The notes under the pieces are model-generated. The model did no database searches, had not been told where the DNA came from, and was given only the letters and a program-made list of their open reading frames with translations. Below are positions 22,324-32,214 of a stretch of 64,000 bases of DNA, one piece after another. Position numbers and translations under genes: made by a program. The stretch is from Rhynchopus sp. YZ270_cl-10 (taxonomy: Eukaryota > Euglenozoa > Diplonemea > Diplonemida > Diplonemidae): contig OZ037857.1 in assembly GCA_964035575.1 (NCBI GenBank), positions 62,001-126,000 of the forward strand, read 5' to 3'. How positions within the stretch are numbered: the stretch's first letter is position 1; the number at the start of each line of letters is the position of its first letter.

Positions 22324-24465
22324 TCACAGATCGAGGTACGGCAGCCACTCGTCGAACGCCTCCTTTACGCCGGACACATTCTCCAGAGACTTCTCCCACA
22401 GCGACACTTTGAGGACACGCATCCCGAGGGTTGCTGTCACCCAGCTCTGCGTCCATCCGGTCTCAATGGACCAAGCACCCCACCCGAGGTCAGCGTCCGA
22501 CGCCCACACCTCCCATTTGCTGAAGTCAAACGCACGCATGTAGCCACCGTTCAGTTCGGGGTGCGCGGTGCTGCGTGCCTGGATGCGGACCATGAAATCA
22601 GCGATTTTATCTGCAGCTGCCTGGTACTGTGGGAGAATCGCTGCCGCCTCGTGCAAGCCAAGCAACGCAAAGTTCTGTGTGTACAGCATATCCGCCACCG
22701 GGTCTGTGTTGACCTGGTTTAAGGGTGCCTCAAATGTTCCATAATTTGAGTTGTCTGGCACTCTGGCGCCACCACCCCACCCAGGGGCGCTGACTTCCTC
22801 CATGAAGGCACCGCATGCTTGCTGTCTTGTCATTAACCCATCGATGATGGTTTGCAACCAGCCCCTGGTCTCTTCTGTGTCCGTAATGCGGACCAACCAG
22901 ACGAGAGGCAGAATCATGCGGGCCCTCTGCATGGTGATGCCGTTTGAGGTGGGGATCCACTTCGCTGGGTAGTTTGTCATCATGAGTTTGATGGCGGCGT
23001 AGGTTCTGTCGTAGAGTGGCTGGTAGCCAGACACCTTGTAGCCCCAGAGGTAGACTGCCCACATGTAGCCTTGGTAGTGTGGGGAGTACTGCGGGGTGCC
23101 GGGTTTGTTGAACGTTGTCTCCCAGCCGCCGGTCATTGCTGCGAACCCTCCGCTTTGCGGGCCAAAGCCGTTGGTGCCTGTCCACCTGAACGTTCCAAGA
23201 ATGCCCAACGCCAATGTGTCGTCCCACTGGCGATCACCCAAAAACGCCGACGCAGCCATCCCCCCCATAAGCCCCCTCGCAGTGTCGTCCTTGTAGTATT
23301 CCAGCTGCGAGACGTTCGTCTGCGACGACCAGGAGAGCATCCCAAAGAAGTTGCCAGCCTCGTTCAGGCCAATCCCAGGGACCCACGGCTGCGAGAACCC
23401 TCCGTGCACCCAGGCGTAGTTGAGGATGTTGCGCCCGACTCTGCCTGGGGGAAGCATGCTGCTGCCGGTGGTGGAGAGGTTCTTTGCTTGGATGGCGGAC
23501 AGCACTGCGAAGGACATTGCCGTCTCTGCCATGCAGTCGCCACGGAAGGAGAGCGATGTGGGCTGTGTCCCCGCAGAGTTGATCGACGACTGAAACCCTT
23601 CGAACACACCCATCCGCCCGGTTGCTGTCCCGTTGAACAGCTTAGGGTAGAATTTGTTCGCCTTTTTGAAGGGAATCGACTCCATCACTCTGGCACTGTC
23701 CGGAAGCATGCCTGCCACTGCGTACCATGTCACACCACGTGTCACTGCATCTACCTCTGCGGTGCTAGGAAGTGTTTCAGTCGCGTTGTACATAGGAACG
23801 ACGTCAGGAGACCACTTCAACGCAGACGGCTGGGTTCCTTCAGGAAGGATCCCCACAGATGTGAGGAGGACCGCAAGCACCTCACTCCATGCTGCGTGCG
23901 GTGCGTACCGTTGTGTCCGGAAGTTCGAAATCTGCGTAGCTCCAAACAGGATGCTGCCAGCCTGAAAGAGAAATGGCACAACACCTGTTGGCGGCAGCCC
24001 ATCCACTGCCGTGTCGTACCCTGCCACCTTCGCAAAGAAGAGGTAAACCTTGTCCGCAGAAACAACCCCTGTCATGTCGGTGAAGGGGACAGCGTGGGGG
24101 TTCAGGAGACGTCCCTTCTGGAGGGTGGCAAAGAGGCCGTCCTCAGCCACGACGGCACGCTGCAGGACGGACGTCGCGCGGGGTGCGGTGGGGTACTCAA
24201 TGTACACCTTCAGACGTTTGCCAGCGATGGCTTGCTTGGTGGCGTTCGAGACGTCCGTGGTCTGTGTAGGGTACTCTGGTGCCAAGGACAGCACAGAGTC
24301 TCCGATAGCAGCAGAAGAGACCACAGCATCGAGCGTGCCCGACACACAGCTGTAGTCCGCTGTGGGGTTCACGTTGCGCAACAAGTCCAGCAGGTCGTTC
24401 GGCTCTGTGCACAAAAGATGTACATTCCCGGTTACCCCAAGAAGGAGAAACACAATGGCCTGCAT
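22324..24465 (-). CDS. Secreted protein, probable (alpha/alpha)-barrel glycosidase-like
   Basis: A 713-residue protein with an N-terminal signal peptide (MQAIVFLLLGVTGNVHLLC). Translation is taken from this Met because the upstream in-frame extension is hydrophilic and would bury the signal. It has no later TM segment or GPI-type tail, so it is probably secreted or lysosomal. It has many NxS/T sequons. The C-terminal two thirds contain repeated helix-rich blocks with conserved aromatic and acidic residues, such as SFRGDCMAETAMSF, AGNFFGMLSWSSQT, NGGYMRAFDFSKWEVWASDAD and WGAWSIETGWTQSW. This style resembles six-hairpin glycosidase-fold proteins. That is a judgement by eye, and the substrate and catalytic acid cannot be assigned. 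It is a single exon. Confidence 0.7.
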   Translation of the reverse strand: MQAIVFLLLGVTGNVHLLCTEPNDLLDLLRNVNPTADYSCVSGTLDAVVSSAAIGDSVLSLAPEYPTQTTDVSNATKQAIAGKRLKVYIEYPTAPRATSVLQRAVVAEDGLFATLQKGRLLNPHAVPFTDMTGVVSADKVYLFFAKVAGYDTAVDGLPPTGVVPFLFQAGSILFGATQISNFRTQRYAPHAAWSEVLAVLLTSVGILPEGTQPSALKWSPDVVPMYNATETLPSTAEVDAVTRGVTWYAVAGMLPDSARVMESIPFKKANKFYPKLFNGTATGRMGVFEGFQSSINSAGTQPTSLSFRGDCMAETAMSFAVLSAIQAKNLSTTGSSMLPPGRVGRNILNYAWVHGGFSQPWVPGIGLNEAGNFFGMLSWSSQTNVSQLEYYKDDTARGLMGGMAASAFLGDRQWDDTLALGILGTFRWTGTNGFGPQSGGFAAMTGGWETTFNKPGTPQYSPHYQGYMWAVYLWGYKVSGYQPLYDRTYAAIKLMMTNYPAKWIPTSNGITMQRARMILPLVWLVRITDTEETRGWLQTIIDGLMTRQQACGAFMEEVSAPGWGGGARVPDNSNYGTFEAPLNQVNTDPVADMLYTQNFALLGLHEAAAILPQYQAAADKIADFMVRIQARSTAHPELNGGYMRAFDFSKWEVWASDADLGWGAWSIETGWTQSWVTATLGMRVLKVSLWEKSLENVSGVKEAFDEWLPYLDL

Positions 24466-25122
24466 TGTAGTGATGTCCCTGTGGTGTGGAGAAGTGTCTT
24501 GGGGATGGCTGGCTCTCGCATTTGAGACAGTGTAAAGGAAATAGGGCAAAGACGTGAAGTGAAGTTACGATACTGCACACCAGGCAGAAACACCCATTTA
24601 CGGGTTTGCCAAAGTATTCAAAATGCTATAATAAGCGCGTCGCAAATTCGGGTACACCCTACCGCACGCAACGCAGGGGGAAAAAAATAGAGGTAAATGT
24701 GTTGAGGAGGGGCGGGGCTCTTTTGTTTGAACTGTTTTCAACTGTTCGTTCTGGCCATTTTGAAACGGCTTCTTTGTGCTGATAGGTGTCCAGATAGTGT
24801 CTGGCCGAACGGTCTGGAGGACGCTAACGGGGGGTACGTCGGGACACACCTTGCAACCCTCTTTCCCCTTCTCTGTGCACATAACACGAAGAAAGATGAA
24901 CATGCCTCGTACCCTACGCATATGAACAAACCTTGAAAGGGACACTAACGAGCCCAATAAGGGTTCGAAAAAAGGGCCAAAAAAAAAAACTACGTGGGAG
25001 CGTCCGCGAAAGACCCCCCCCTAAAGCTAACATCCATGCTTATTGGTATTTCACTAATTAAAATTTTGGTATTTTATAAGATTTTTTTTTTAAATGAACT
25101 CAGAGTTAAGTTTCTGAGTTCA
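24466..25122. other. Intergenic spacer upstream of the secreted-protein gene
   Basis: Contains a diverged dispersed motif at about 24894-24924 (AGATGAACATGCCTCG, then GCATATG), some 430 bp upstream of the start codon. Nothing else was recognised. Confidence 0.5.
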
Positions 25123-25126
25123 TTAA

Positions 25127-26497
25127 CCCTTTAGACCCCAAGCCGTTTTTTGGACCCACTTTTGAGTTTTGGTTTTTGGGGCTCTCCAACCGGTAAAGGG
25201 ACCCCAGATGCAAATTTTTGATCGTACCTGGCCGCAATTGAAAGATTTTGAACACGGCTTTCAATTCCATTTTTTTAAGTTTTTTTTCGAAAAAAAATGT
25301 TATCCCCAAAATGAGGTGAGCATAAAATTGACCTTTTGATTTTTTACTCTCTCTACCTGCCGAGACAACCCTAGTAAATTATTGCCGCCCAAAAACTGCT
25401 TTATTTGAAAGATTCGCCACAAAATCTTTTCAAAGAAAAAAAAATCGAGCAAAAAGTCCTAGTAGAACCCAACTTAGATGAGTGCAGCTCTGTTAGCAGC
25501 ATGTCTAAAAATCGATTTCCCTAACGATTTACACTGAAACACCACTACACAACGTAAAAGTGCATTTTTTTCACGTTTTTGGGCATCTACAGGTCCGAAA
25601 CACCCCCAGAATGGGTCAGAACGACCCTGTGTGCCGAAAATTCACAAAAAAAGCACCCTAAAATACGAAAAAATAGTGAAAACCCGGTTTATAGTGTGTT
25701 TTGGGTGGGAATAAGGCAAAGGATAGTCAGAAAAAACAGTGATTTTGGTGGTGGTTCTCACGGACTTCCAAAGTGCACTCAGATGCACAAAAGTTTTCGA
25801 TTCTTGCTTCTTTTGACAGATTTGACATCAAATCTTTCCAAAAATGTGAAAATCTTTTCCCGAAAATGAGTAGAACCCCACTTATCAACCCTACTCGCCT
25901 GACGACCTTAGCAACGTTAAAACCCATGATTTTGGTGGTAAAATCTCACCAAAATCCGAGGATATCATAGATGCAATAAAGTTTTCGATTTTTGCGTATT
26001 TTGAAAGATGCGAACGAAATCTTTCCACACAAAAAAAGTGTTTTCACGAAAACGAGTAGAAAATTTTTGATCACATGGAGGCTCTGAAAAGTGACCTTTT
26101 TTCAGTACTTTTTCACGCTCCCCGGCATCCAAGGAAAACCCAGATGCATAAAAGTGTTCTTAGATGGCGTATTTTGAAAGATCGGTGAAAAATCTTTCAA
26201 AATATAAAAAAATGTTTTTCTGAAAATGAGTAGAACCCCAGTAATCGCCTAGTAGTATTAGGAGGGTTATTTCAGGGGGTGTTGGTCAAAAAACAGTATT
26301 TTCCGTGGCGGTCCCGCCTTCCCCCCAGCATCCAAATAAATATCCGATGCACAAAACTTTTCGATTCTTGCTTCTTTTGAAAGATCAGCGCGAAATATTT
26401 CAAAATATAAAAAATGTTTTTACGAAAATGAGTAGAACTTTTCCCATTGCTCGTCGGGATTTGCTTGGACATATATGTCCATCTGGGGTCTAAAGGG
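25127..26497. mobile_element. piggyBac-like MITE
   Basis: Exact inverted ends CCCTTTAGACCCCA are flanked on both sides by TTAA (25123-25126 and 26498-26501). TTAA duplication with CCC-starting TIRs is the piggyBac signature. The 1,371 bp interior has no transposase. It contains about four diverged tandem blocks, each with AAAGTTTTCGATT (or similar), a GAAAGAT/ATCTTTC pair and GAAAATGAGTAGAA, with a period of roughly 150-200 bp. Confidence 0.78.
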
Positions 26498-26508
26498 TTA
26501 AAAAAAAA

Positions 26509-27282
26509 ATCGGTGAAAAATTCCGAGTAGGTATTAATTTAGATAGGAAAAGCTATGTCAACAGCTATGTGTCCCCTTATTTTACCTGTAAATACTAAGG
26601 ATATACAAGGAAATCCTCACAAACACCCATATAACCACCCACAGAACAACACAACAGGGGGAAATGGAATCAGCAGCCAAAGCATTCGCTCAGGAGCTGA
26701 AAACCCGGCCTTTCCGAGTCCTAAAAAACTTCGCCGAGCTGCAGGTGTATGCAGGGGTTCACTGGCAGGGGGACAAAGGGTGGGACGCGAGGTACTGGAT
26801 GCGCGAGGTGTGGAGCTCGAAGCATATGTCTCTCCATATGCAGAAGAGAACCACCAGGAGAAAAGGGGTGTCAGCCGTTTACTACTCCTGTAGTTGCATC
26901 ACCGGCACCCCAGGAGGACAATGAGAGCGAGACGGAGGAGGAAGAGGAGGAACAGGCGGACAATTGTCTGTAACTTTTGGAGAGACTCATCACGGAGGTC
27001 AATAGGGTCACTCAAAAAAGGGGGGTTTCTGCGAGAAAGTCGGCGTCGCCGCAGACGACCCGGATCGTGAAGCTCTTTCGCGCTCTATTTAGAGTGTTCG
27101 GAGGGGGCGACAAGCCTCCACCCCCCTTTCCTCCCCCCCCTTTTTGGTAATGGGTTTAGAGACAGATATTAGTGAATTCCTTCCTATATCCTTAGTATTT
27201 ACAGGTAAAATAAGGGGACACATAGCTGTTGACATAGCTTTTCCTATCTAAATTAATACCTACTCGGAATTTTTCACTGATT
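26509..27282. mobile_element. TIR element with 95-bp inverted ends
   Basis: Arms at 26511-26604 and 27186-27280 are almost perfect inverted copies (start YCRGTGAAAAATTCCGAGTA, end ACTAAGGATAT). The interior is GC-rich with short open frames. The target duplication is unclear because the left edge abuts the piggyBac-like MITE. Superfamily not assigned. Confidence 0.75.
26664..26924 (+). CDS. Short ORF inside the 95-bp-TIR element
   Basis: An 86-residue frame starting MESAAKAFAQELKTRPFRVL, with Trp/Tyr-rich GVHWQGDKGWDARYWMREVW in the middle and a basic end. Downstream frames also have coding-like composition (an acidic E-rich stretch, then a basic and Pro-rich stretch). It has no recognised domain and may be a remnant of the element's own gene. 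Confidence 0.3.
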   Translation: MESAAKAFAQELKTRPFRVLKNFAELQVYAGVHWQGDKGWDARYWMREVWSSKHMSLHMQKRTTRRKGVSAVYYSCSCITGTPGGQ

Positions 27283-28046
27283 TTTTATATCTGCCACGTG
27301 AAAGATGAATTGAACGTGGAAAGACACAAATTTCTTAACTGAAACAATGCGGAAAGAGGGGTCTCTTTTTGGAGAGCACCGATAAAAAAAAAACTTGTTG
27401 TGCAACGAGCCGGATATGAGTGTATGGTTTCTATTCACAGAACGCGTATGGAGTGGGAAAGGCAAATTTGAAAGATGTATGTGCCTCGGTGTGCACAACG
27501 AATTAAAAGGAACAGAATAAAATAAAGTGGGCTGGTGCAACAAAAGCACCAAATACGACCCAAAGCGCGATCAATGCACCCGAAACCTCGGTCGTGTGGG
27601 ACCTTGAGGGCTAGGCTTCATGATAGCGAACAAGAGGGAGAGGGGTGGAGAGGTAGAGAAAAGGGACATTCGTAGATCAGTCCAATAATGATGAACACAA
27701 AGAAAGAAGGATGAAAGTTGTGCATTGGCACGACAATATGCTATGTTCGTATAGACAATAGGTAGTCGGTAATAAAACTTTGGGTCAAGTTTTTTGTAAC
27801 AGGTTTCGGCACGAAAAGAAGAAAAGAACAGAAACAATTTCACAGCTTGAGTTTGTTTGTACACAAAGCCGGGAAAATAATCTCCTGTTTTTTATGTTCT
27901 TGTTGTGTCTCTGTGAACTGGAAGAAAGCCAGATTCACGTACTTACTAAATTTCAATGTAGAATTTTCGTTATTTTGCCTAATGGCTTGCTTTTACAGTG
28001 AAAAATTAACAAAAAGCTTCATACAAACCCATTCAAACCTACAATA

Positions 28047-28073
28047 ATATTTGCGATAATGACCATGATCGCA
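28047..28073. repeat. Palindrome homologous to 1016-1075
   Basis: TTTGCGAT paired with ATCGCAAA around AATGACCATG. It is followed, as at 1076, by a GACGTGGGT-type phrase. The paired arms differ from the first copy by a compensated A:T to G:C change. Confidence 0.5.
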
Positions 28074-28834
28074 AATAGGTTGCAGTGACGTGGGTATGAA
28101 GTAAATTCCCACCTTTTTTGTTTCGTTCTTTCACTGCAGTGCAGCGAAGAGAGAAAGTTTGGAAATAAGTCTAAGCCTGTCGTGCTTGTCCACTGACACT
28201 AAAAGTAGGGGGTGAACTTTGCCTATCCTTCCCTGGTACTCTCTGTTCATTCATACCTAGAGAAAGAAAGGGGCTAACAAAAACAATGGGGTTCTGGGTA
28301 CTGGGTGACCCCAGGTTGGGGACCCAAAAAAAGAAGAAAAAAGATGCTCCGAGCAGTGGTCTTGCTACCTCAGACAGGACCAGGACGAGGCAGTACAGTT
28401 GCTAGTACAGCGTGCAACGCGCACACCTACGTCTTGGTCTGGTGGAGAGGGGGAAAGAAGACCTGCAAAATGAATGTGCCACAAAGACACATTCGTTTTC
28501 CCATGTCTTCTTCTGCATCTAGTGCATCCACAAATGCAGGCACACCAAATCGCTCGAAACTTCACAATCACAAAGCATGGGGGGAAAATGTAAAAGAAAA
28601 GTATAAAACACAGAATTCTTGGTGGAAAAAGAAGAAGAAGAAGAAAAACACCGAAACTAAGATATTACTAAGATTTTTTTCTAACACTTCCACTCATGTC
28701 TTAATTAAGATCTTTTGGAAAAGTGTGAGACAAAGATTGCCACATGAATGAGCGCTATGGGTGGTGCAGTTAACGTAGCATGCTTTCTATTAACAGAAAA
28801 GAAGTCACGAGAGTGGAGAAGAACACTGCAGTGC

Positions 28835-28903
28835 CAGGGTATTTCCTAACTCCTTTTTCCTTTACGCCTAATTTATTTCCGGCCAGATTTAGGAAATACC
28901 CTG
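28835..28903. repeat. Small foldback with CAGGGTATTTCCTAA arms
   Basis: A 69-bp inverted repeat with 15-bp exact arms starting CAGGG, as in hAT elements. No clean 8-bp duplication was found. Confidence 0.6.
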
Positions 28904-29096
28904 AGTGGGGGGGGCACAAGACTTGTTTACTTAGAATGGGAAAAAAAGGTGTGCCCAAGCCATTGTTCAAGGGACACATAATAATCGAAAAAGTGTCACA
29001 CAATGATGCACACAACGCAGAGACACGTCTGTGCGGTGGCGACGGCCATTTGCAAGTTGACATGTGACCCGCAAGTCAGGCATTCATTTTAGTACC

Positions 29097-31733
29097 TCAG
29101 TGCATGTCCACGACCTCCGGTTCATAAGTCTTCTTCTGCACATATCTGATGAGCTGTTCGTATGCATCACGTTGGTCGGCAGCCACACCGTCAAGCAGAG
29201 TGGAAGCCTGCTCAAAGTCCTGTTTGATGATGTGCTCAAAAGCATCGTTCCACAGTGCGTGAGGGTTGTTTGCTGCCGACTCCAGCTGGTACATCCACTC
29301 CTCGTTGCCTTCGCTGCACAAACCCTTCACAGCATACACAACCTGTGCCCTCTCACTTGCTTTGATGTACAATAACGCACCTGCACACTGAACCATCGCA
29401 TGCCCCTCCACCTCACGTGAGACAGCACGGTCAATGACACCAGGCAGGTTGTGCTTCTTGTTCCAACGCTCGAGCACAACCACCCACGACATGCACTGTC
29501 CAAGAATCGACACCTTCTTCATCCCGTTGCAGCCCATGTTACCGACACGTGCCTCGCCTGATGTGCACCCGTAAGAAATCCTGTGCACATCCCCAAGTGC
29601 TGTTGCTGCTTCGTGTGCAGCCTTCACACAGGCAACACGGTGCGACGAGGTCGGAACGAAGGCGTTGAAGGTGGCAAGCATCTTGTCTCCTGCAAACGTG
29701 TCGCACACACCTTTGTTGTGCTGCACTGCCACCAGGATCCTCTCAATCACACCACCGTGTGCAGCGAGAATTTCTGAGTCTTTGCGGTTCTTGCAGAAGT
29801 CATGCCACGACACGACGTTCATGTGTGCCAGCGACACTTTCTTCTTCTTCAGACCTTCCACACGCAGCAGTGCCTTCTGGTTGTGTGTCAGTTCCGTAGA
29901 CGTGGGTGGTGAAGAGTGCGAATGCTGCGAACGTGCGCCTGCGTATGACAAGGCAGAGTGTGATTTTCGGTCGTGTGACATTTCCACGTCAGAGGTTTCT
30001 TCGTGATCACTGTCGTTGACAAGCACACTCTGCGGCATGTAGTTCCGGTACTCCACCAGGTTCGCCACCATGGTAACAAAGCTGCGCTGCATCATCCCCA
30101 CTTCACTCAGCTGCGACACTGCACGGCCTGTGTCCACAGCCTCCAGGTTCATCACAGCCACACTTGCCATCTCACCTCCAAGCTTCAGCAGAGGTGACGT
30201 GATGTAGCGTGTGAACACAACAGCAATGGCCAGGAGTGCTGAAATCGCCACACTTGTCACAACCACCATCACAATCACCGCATCCTCCTTCTGTGCGTCT
30301 GCAGAGGACAGATCTGCTGCCACCTTCGCACGGATTGCATTCGTCGACGCATCAATCGTCTCCATCACAGACTCTCTCGGCACAAGAAGGTTGGCGTACC
30401 ACAAGAGGGCTCTGTGCTCGATCGCCGACGTCATTGTCCAGTACTCTGAGCTGTTCGAGTCAGACCACTTCACGAATGAGTCCTCTGTCTTCTCCACGAG
30501 GTCTCTGTAGTTCTGAGGGTGTGTGAACACAAACCGCCCGTGCTCTGCAATCACTGATGGGATGTGCGACGTTGCGTCTTCCATTGAGTGGCTCGTGATG
30601 TTGATGGTCGAAGCAATGTCAACTGTGATACTCAAAGGAGGTGGGAAGTAGGTAGGCACCTGCTTGACGTGACGCCCGTTGTTGTACGCCACAACCAACC
30701 CAACTGACTGTGTCCTGTGGTCTTCTTCAACGATGTAGAGTGACGTGCCAGTGGGAAGCAGTTGGTTCCGTACTGCGTCCCTTACCCCCTCTGCCGTAAC
30801 AGTTGCACTGACAGAACCAACACGTTTCCCCTGCTTTGGGTACATCGTGTACATCTCTGGGTGGGTGTAGGTGTAACTGAGAGACCAGGATGTGAAATCC
30901 CACGACGTCTGCATGTGAGAGTAGACGAGCTCATCAGCAGGGTTCAGATCAGGATCACCAGCGTGGACGTTGTGCAGCTGTCTCCCACGATCAGCAACCA
31001 CCTCTGCAGTCTCGAGGTACTGCCGAGGGTAGAGACAGAGGCCCCGCGCCTCGCCCTTGTTGTAGTCGGGGAAAGCGTTGCACGGCAGAGCCACGTTCTT
31101 GACCTGCCCAAGCTCGTTCGCCTCAGAGAAGACACCAAAGTCAGACATACCGAACTGCATGTTGAAATGCCTCGATTCAAACACCATGAACACCGGTGAC
31201 CCATCCACAGGTAGCACCCCACCGGACGACTTGCTGATTCTGTGCGCCACCTGGGAGCCCCAGCCCGAGAAGTTTCCAGTCCCCGCAATCCACGGAACAG
31301 GGTGTACATTACACCAAGGGTACGCTTCAAACATGAGCTGATCTACCCCTGCTCTATACGCAGCTTTGAAAGCTGACATGACTGCCGGGCGCATAACTGT
31401 ATCCCCGAAGGCAGGACTGGTGCTGACATCTGGGGGGTGAGCCTTCGCCAGGTTTGCAAGTGTGGTGACAAGCTGCTCGGGCACCTTCAGGTACTCCTTC
31501 ACCGCAGTGTCCACATTGCCAAGGACAGAGCGGAGGTAGCGCGACGAGACAGTTTCGATGTCCGCCGTACCACTGTCGAGACACATCCCAAAGCCCTCAT
31601 CGCCTGTGTCACGTGCCTTTTCCAAAAGGTCGTCCCATGTTGTCAACGTGAAGCCACCGATGATCGCACCTGTCGACAGAATCAGCACCACGCACAGCAG
31701 CAGTGTCAGCGACTGGATCCCGCATGTGGCCAT
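29097..31733 (-). CDS. Receptor-type protein with degenerate cyclase domain, copy 1
   Basis: 878 residues. The start is at MATCGIQSLTLLLCVVLILS, a signal anchor. Upstream in-frame codons are not conserved between copies because of a 1-nt indel. Order: TM1 (about 7-31); ectodomain to about 483 with the conserved island YTHPEMYTMYPKQGKRVG; TM2 (about 484-508, VIVMVVVTSVAISALLAIAV); HAMP-like stretch to about 560; Ser/His-rich linker; class III cyclase homology domain (about 629-775); and an alpha-helical tail. The cyclase block keeps DTFAGDKMLATF (second metal Asp) and GEARVGNMG. It reads LAHMNVVSWH where FAD is expected and ILGQCMSWVVVLERW where the base-binding Asp and the Asn/Arg pair are expected. 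It is therefore probably a catalytically weak or dead sensor, acting alone or as a heterodimer partner. Confidence 0.85.
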   Translation of the reverse strand: MATCGIQSLTLLLCVVLILSTGAIIGGFTLTTWDDLLEKARDTGDEGFGMCLDSGTADIETVSSRYLRSVLGNVDTAVKEYLKVPEQLVTTLANLAKAHPPDVSTSPAFGDTVMRPAVMSAFKAAYRAGVDQLMFEAYPWCNVHPVPWIAGTGNFSGWGSQVAHRISKSSGGVLPVDGSPVFMVFESRHFNMQFGMSDFGVFSEANELGQVKNVALPCNAFPDYNKGEARGLCLYPRQYLETAEVVADRGRQLHNVHAGDPDLNPADELVYSHMQTSWDFTSWSLSYTYTHPEMYTMYPKQGKRVGSVSATVTAEGVRDAVRNQLLPTGTSLYIVEEDHRTQSVGLVVAYNNGRHVKQVPTYFPPPLSITVDIASTINITSHSMEDATSHIPSVIAEHGRFVFTHPQNYRDLVEKTEDSFVKWSDSNSSEYWTMTSAIEHRALLWYANLLVPRESVMETIDASTNAIRAKVAADLSSADAQKEDAVIVMVVVTSVAISALLAIAVVFTRYITSPLLKLGGEMASVAVMNLEAVDTGRAVSQLSEVGMMQRSFVTMVANLVEYRNYMPQSVLVNDSDHEETSDVEMSHDRKSHSALSYAGARSQHSHSSPPTSTELTHNQKALLRVEGLKKKKVSLAHMNVVSWHDFCKNRKDSEILAAHGGVIERILVAVQHNKGVCDTFAGDKMLATFNAFVPTSSHRVACVKAAHEAATALGDVHRISYGCTSGEARVGNMGCNGMKKVSILGQCMSWVVVLERWNKKHNLPGVIDRAVSREVEGHAMVQCAGALLYIKASERAQVVYAVKGLCSEGNEEWMYQLESAANNPHALWNDAFEHIIKQDFEQASTLLDGVAADQRDAYEQLIRYVQKKTYEPEVVDMH

Positions 31734-32206
31734 CGTGTGGGAAGCGGGGTGGGCACAGGGAGAATACTGGATGGTGTGTGGTGTGGCACAGAGGGGATGC
31801 AAGAGAAGGGACAAGACAGGGTGTGTGGGTGGTTGCTGATGACTATTAGGGGTAAGTTCTTGCGCAGAATATGGCCCAATATGTGGGTGTGGTATGTGGG
31901 TATTGAGGTTTCTTCTTAGTTTCTTGTTGAAAGTGACTGCATGTCGTCACTGCCTGACGCCCATTATGTTGAAACATCCTTCGCCGCTTCCACGTAACAG
32001 GATAGTGGCTGAATGATGCATAAGAAATGTGTCGCAGGCTCATTCCAGTGGGAAGGCTAAGTAGTAAACAGACGCAGTGTCAACCAAATCAACATGAGGC
32101 GACAACTGGCTGACGTGCGTGCTCAGCTTGCTGTTCACAATTGTGGTCAAACATAAGTACCACTATGATAGAAACTGACTTCAACATGTCGCGGAATTGC
32201 AAGCAC
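31734..32206 (-). promoter_or_regulatory. Conserved 5' flank of the receptor genes
   Basis: About 470 bp directly upstream of the start codon is nearly identical in copies 1 to 4 (also 36618-37079, 51419-51890 and 58071-58542), apart from a few substitutions and small indels. This is far higher than in the ectodomains. It probably holds promoter and 5' UTR signals, or reflects gene conversion. I recognise no TATA or initiator consensus. Confidence 0.55.
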
Positions 32207-32214
32207 ACGCATAC

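Larger units (their letters stand above)
27283..29096. other. Intergenic region 3' of receptor copy 1
   Basis: No convincing gene. It holds motif copies (about 27471-27497, 28168-28192 with loop CTGTCGT, and 28469-28492 with AATGTG/CACATT), a palindrome at 28047-28073 and a foldback at 28835-28903. Confidence 0.5.

Noticed and set aside
23071-24525. 484-codon plus-strand frame antisense to the secreted-protein gene; similarly 19370-20707 antisense to the kinesin
   Set aside because: Shadow frames of GC-rich genes on the other strand. Their composition is Ser/Arg/Cys/His-rich with no domain, and the sense frames have clear motifs.
29097-31733. Active adenylate or guanylate cyclase call
   Set aside because: Key metal, base and transition-state residues are replaced in every copy, so only cyclase homology is claimed.
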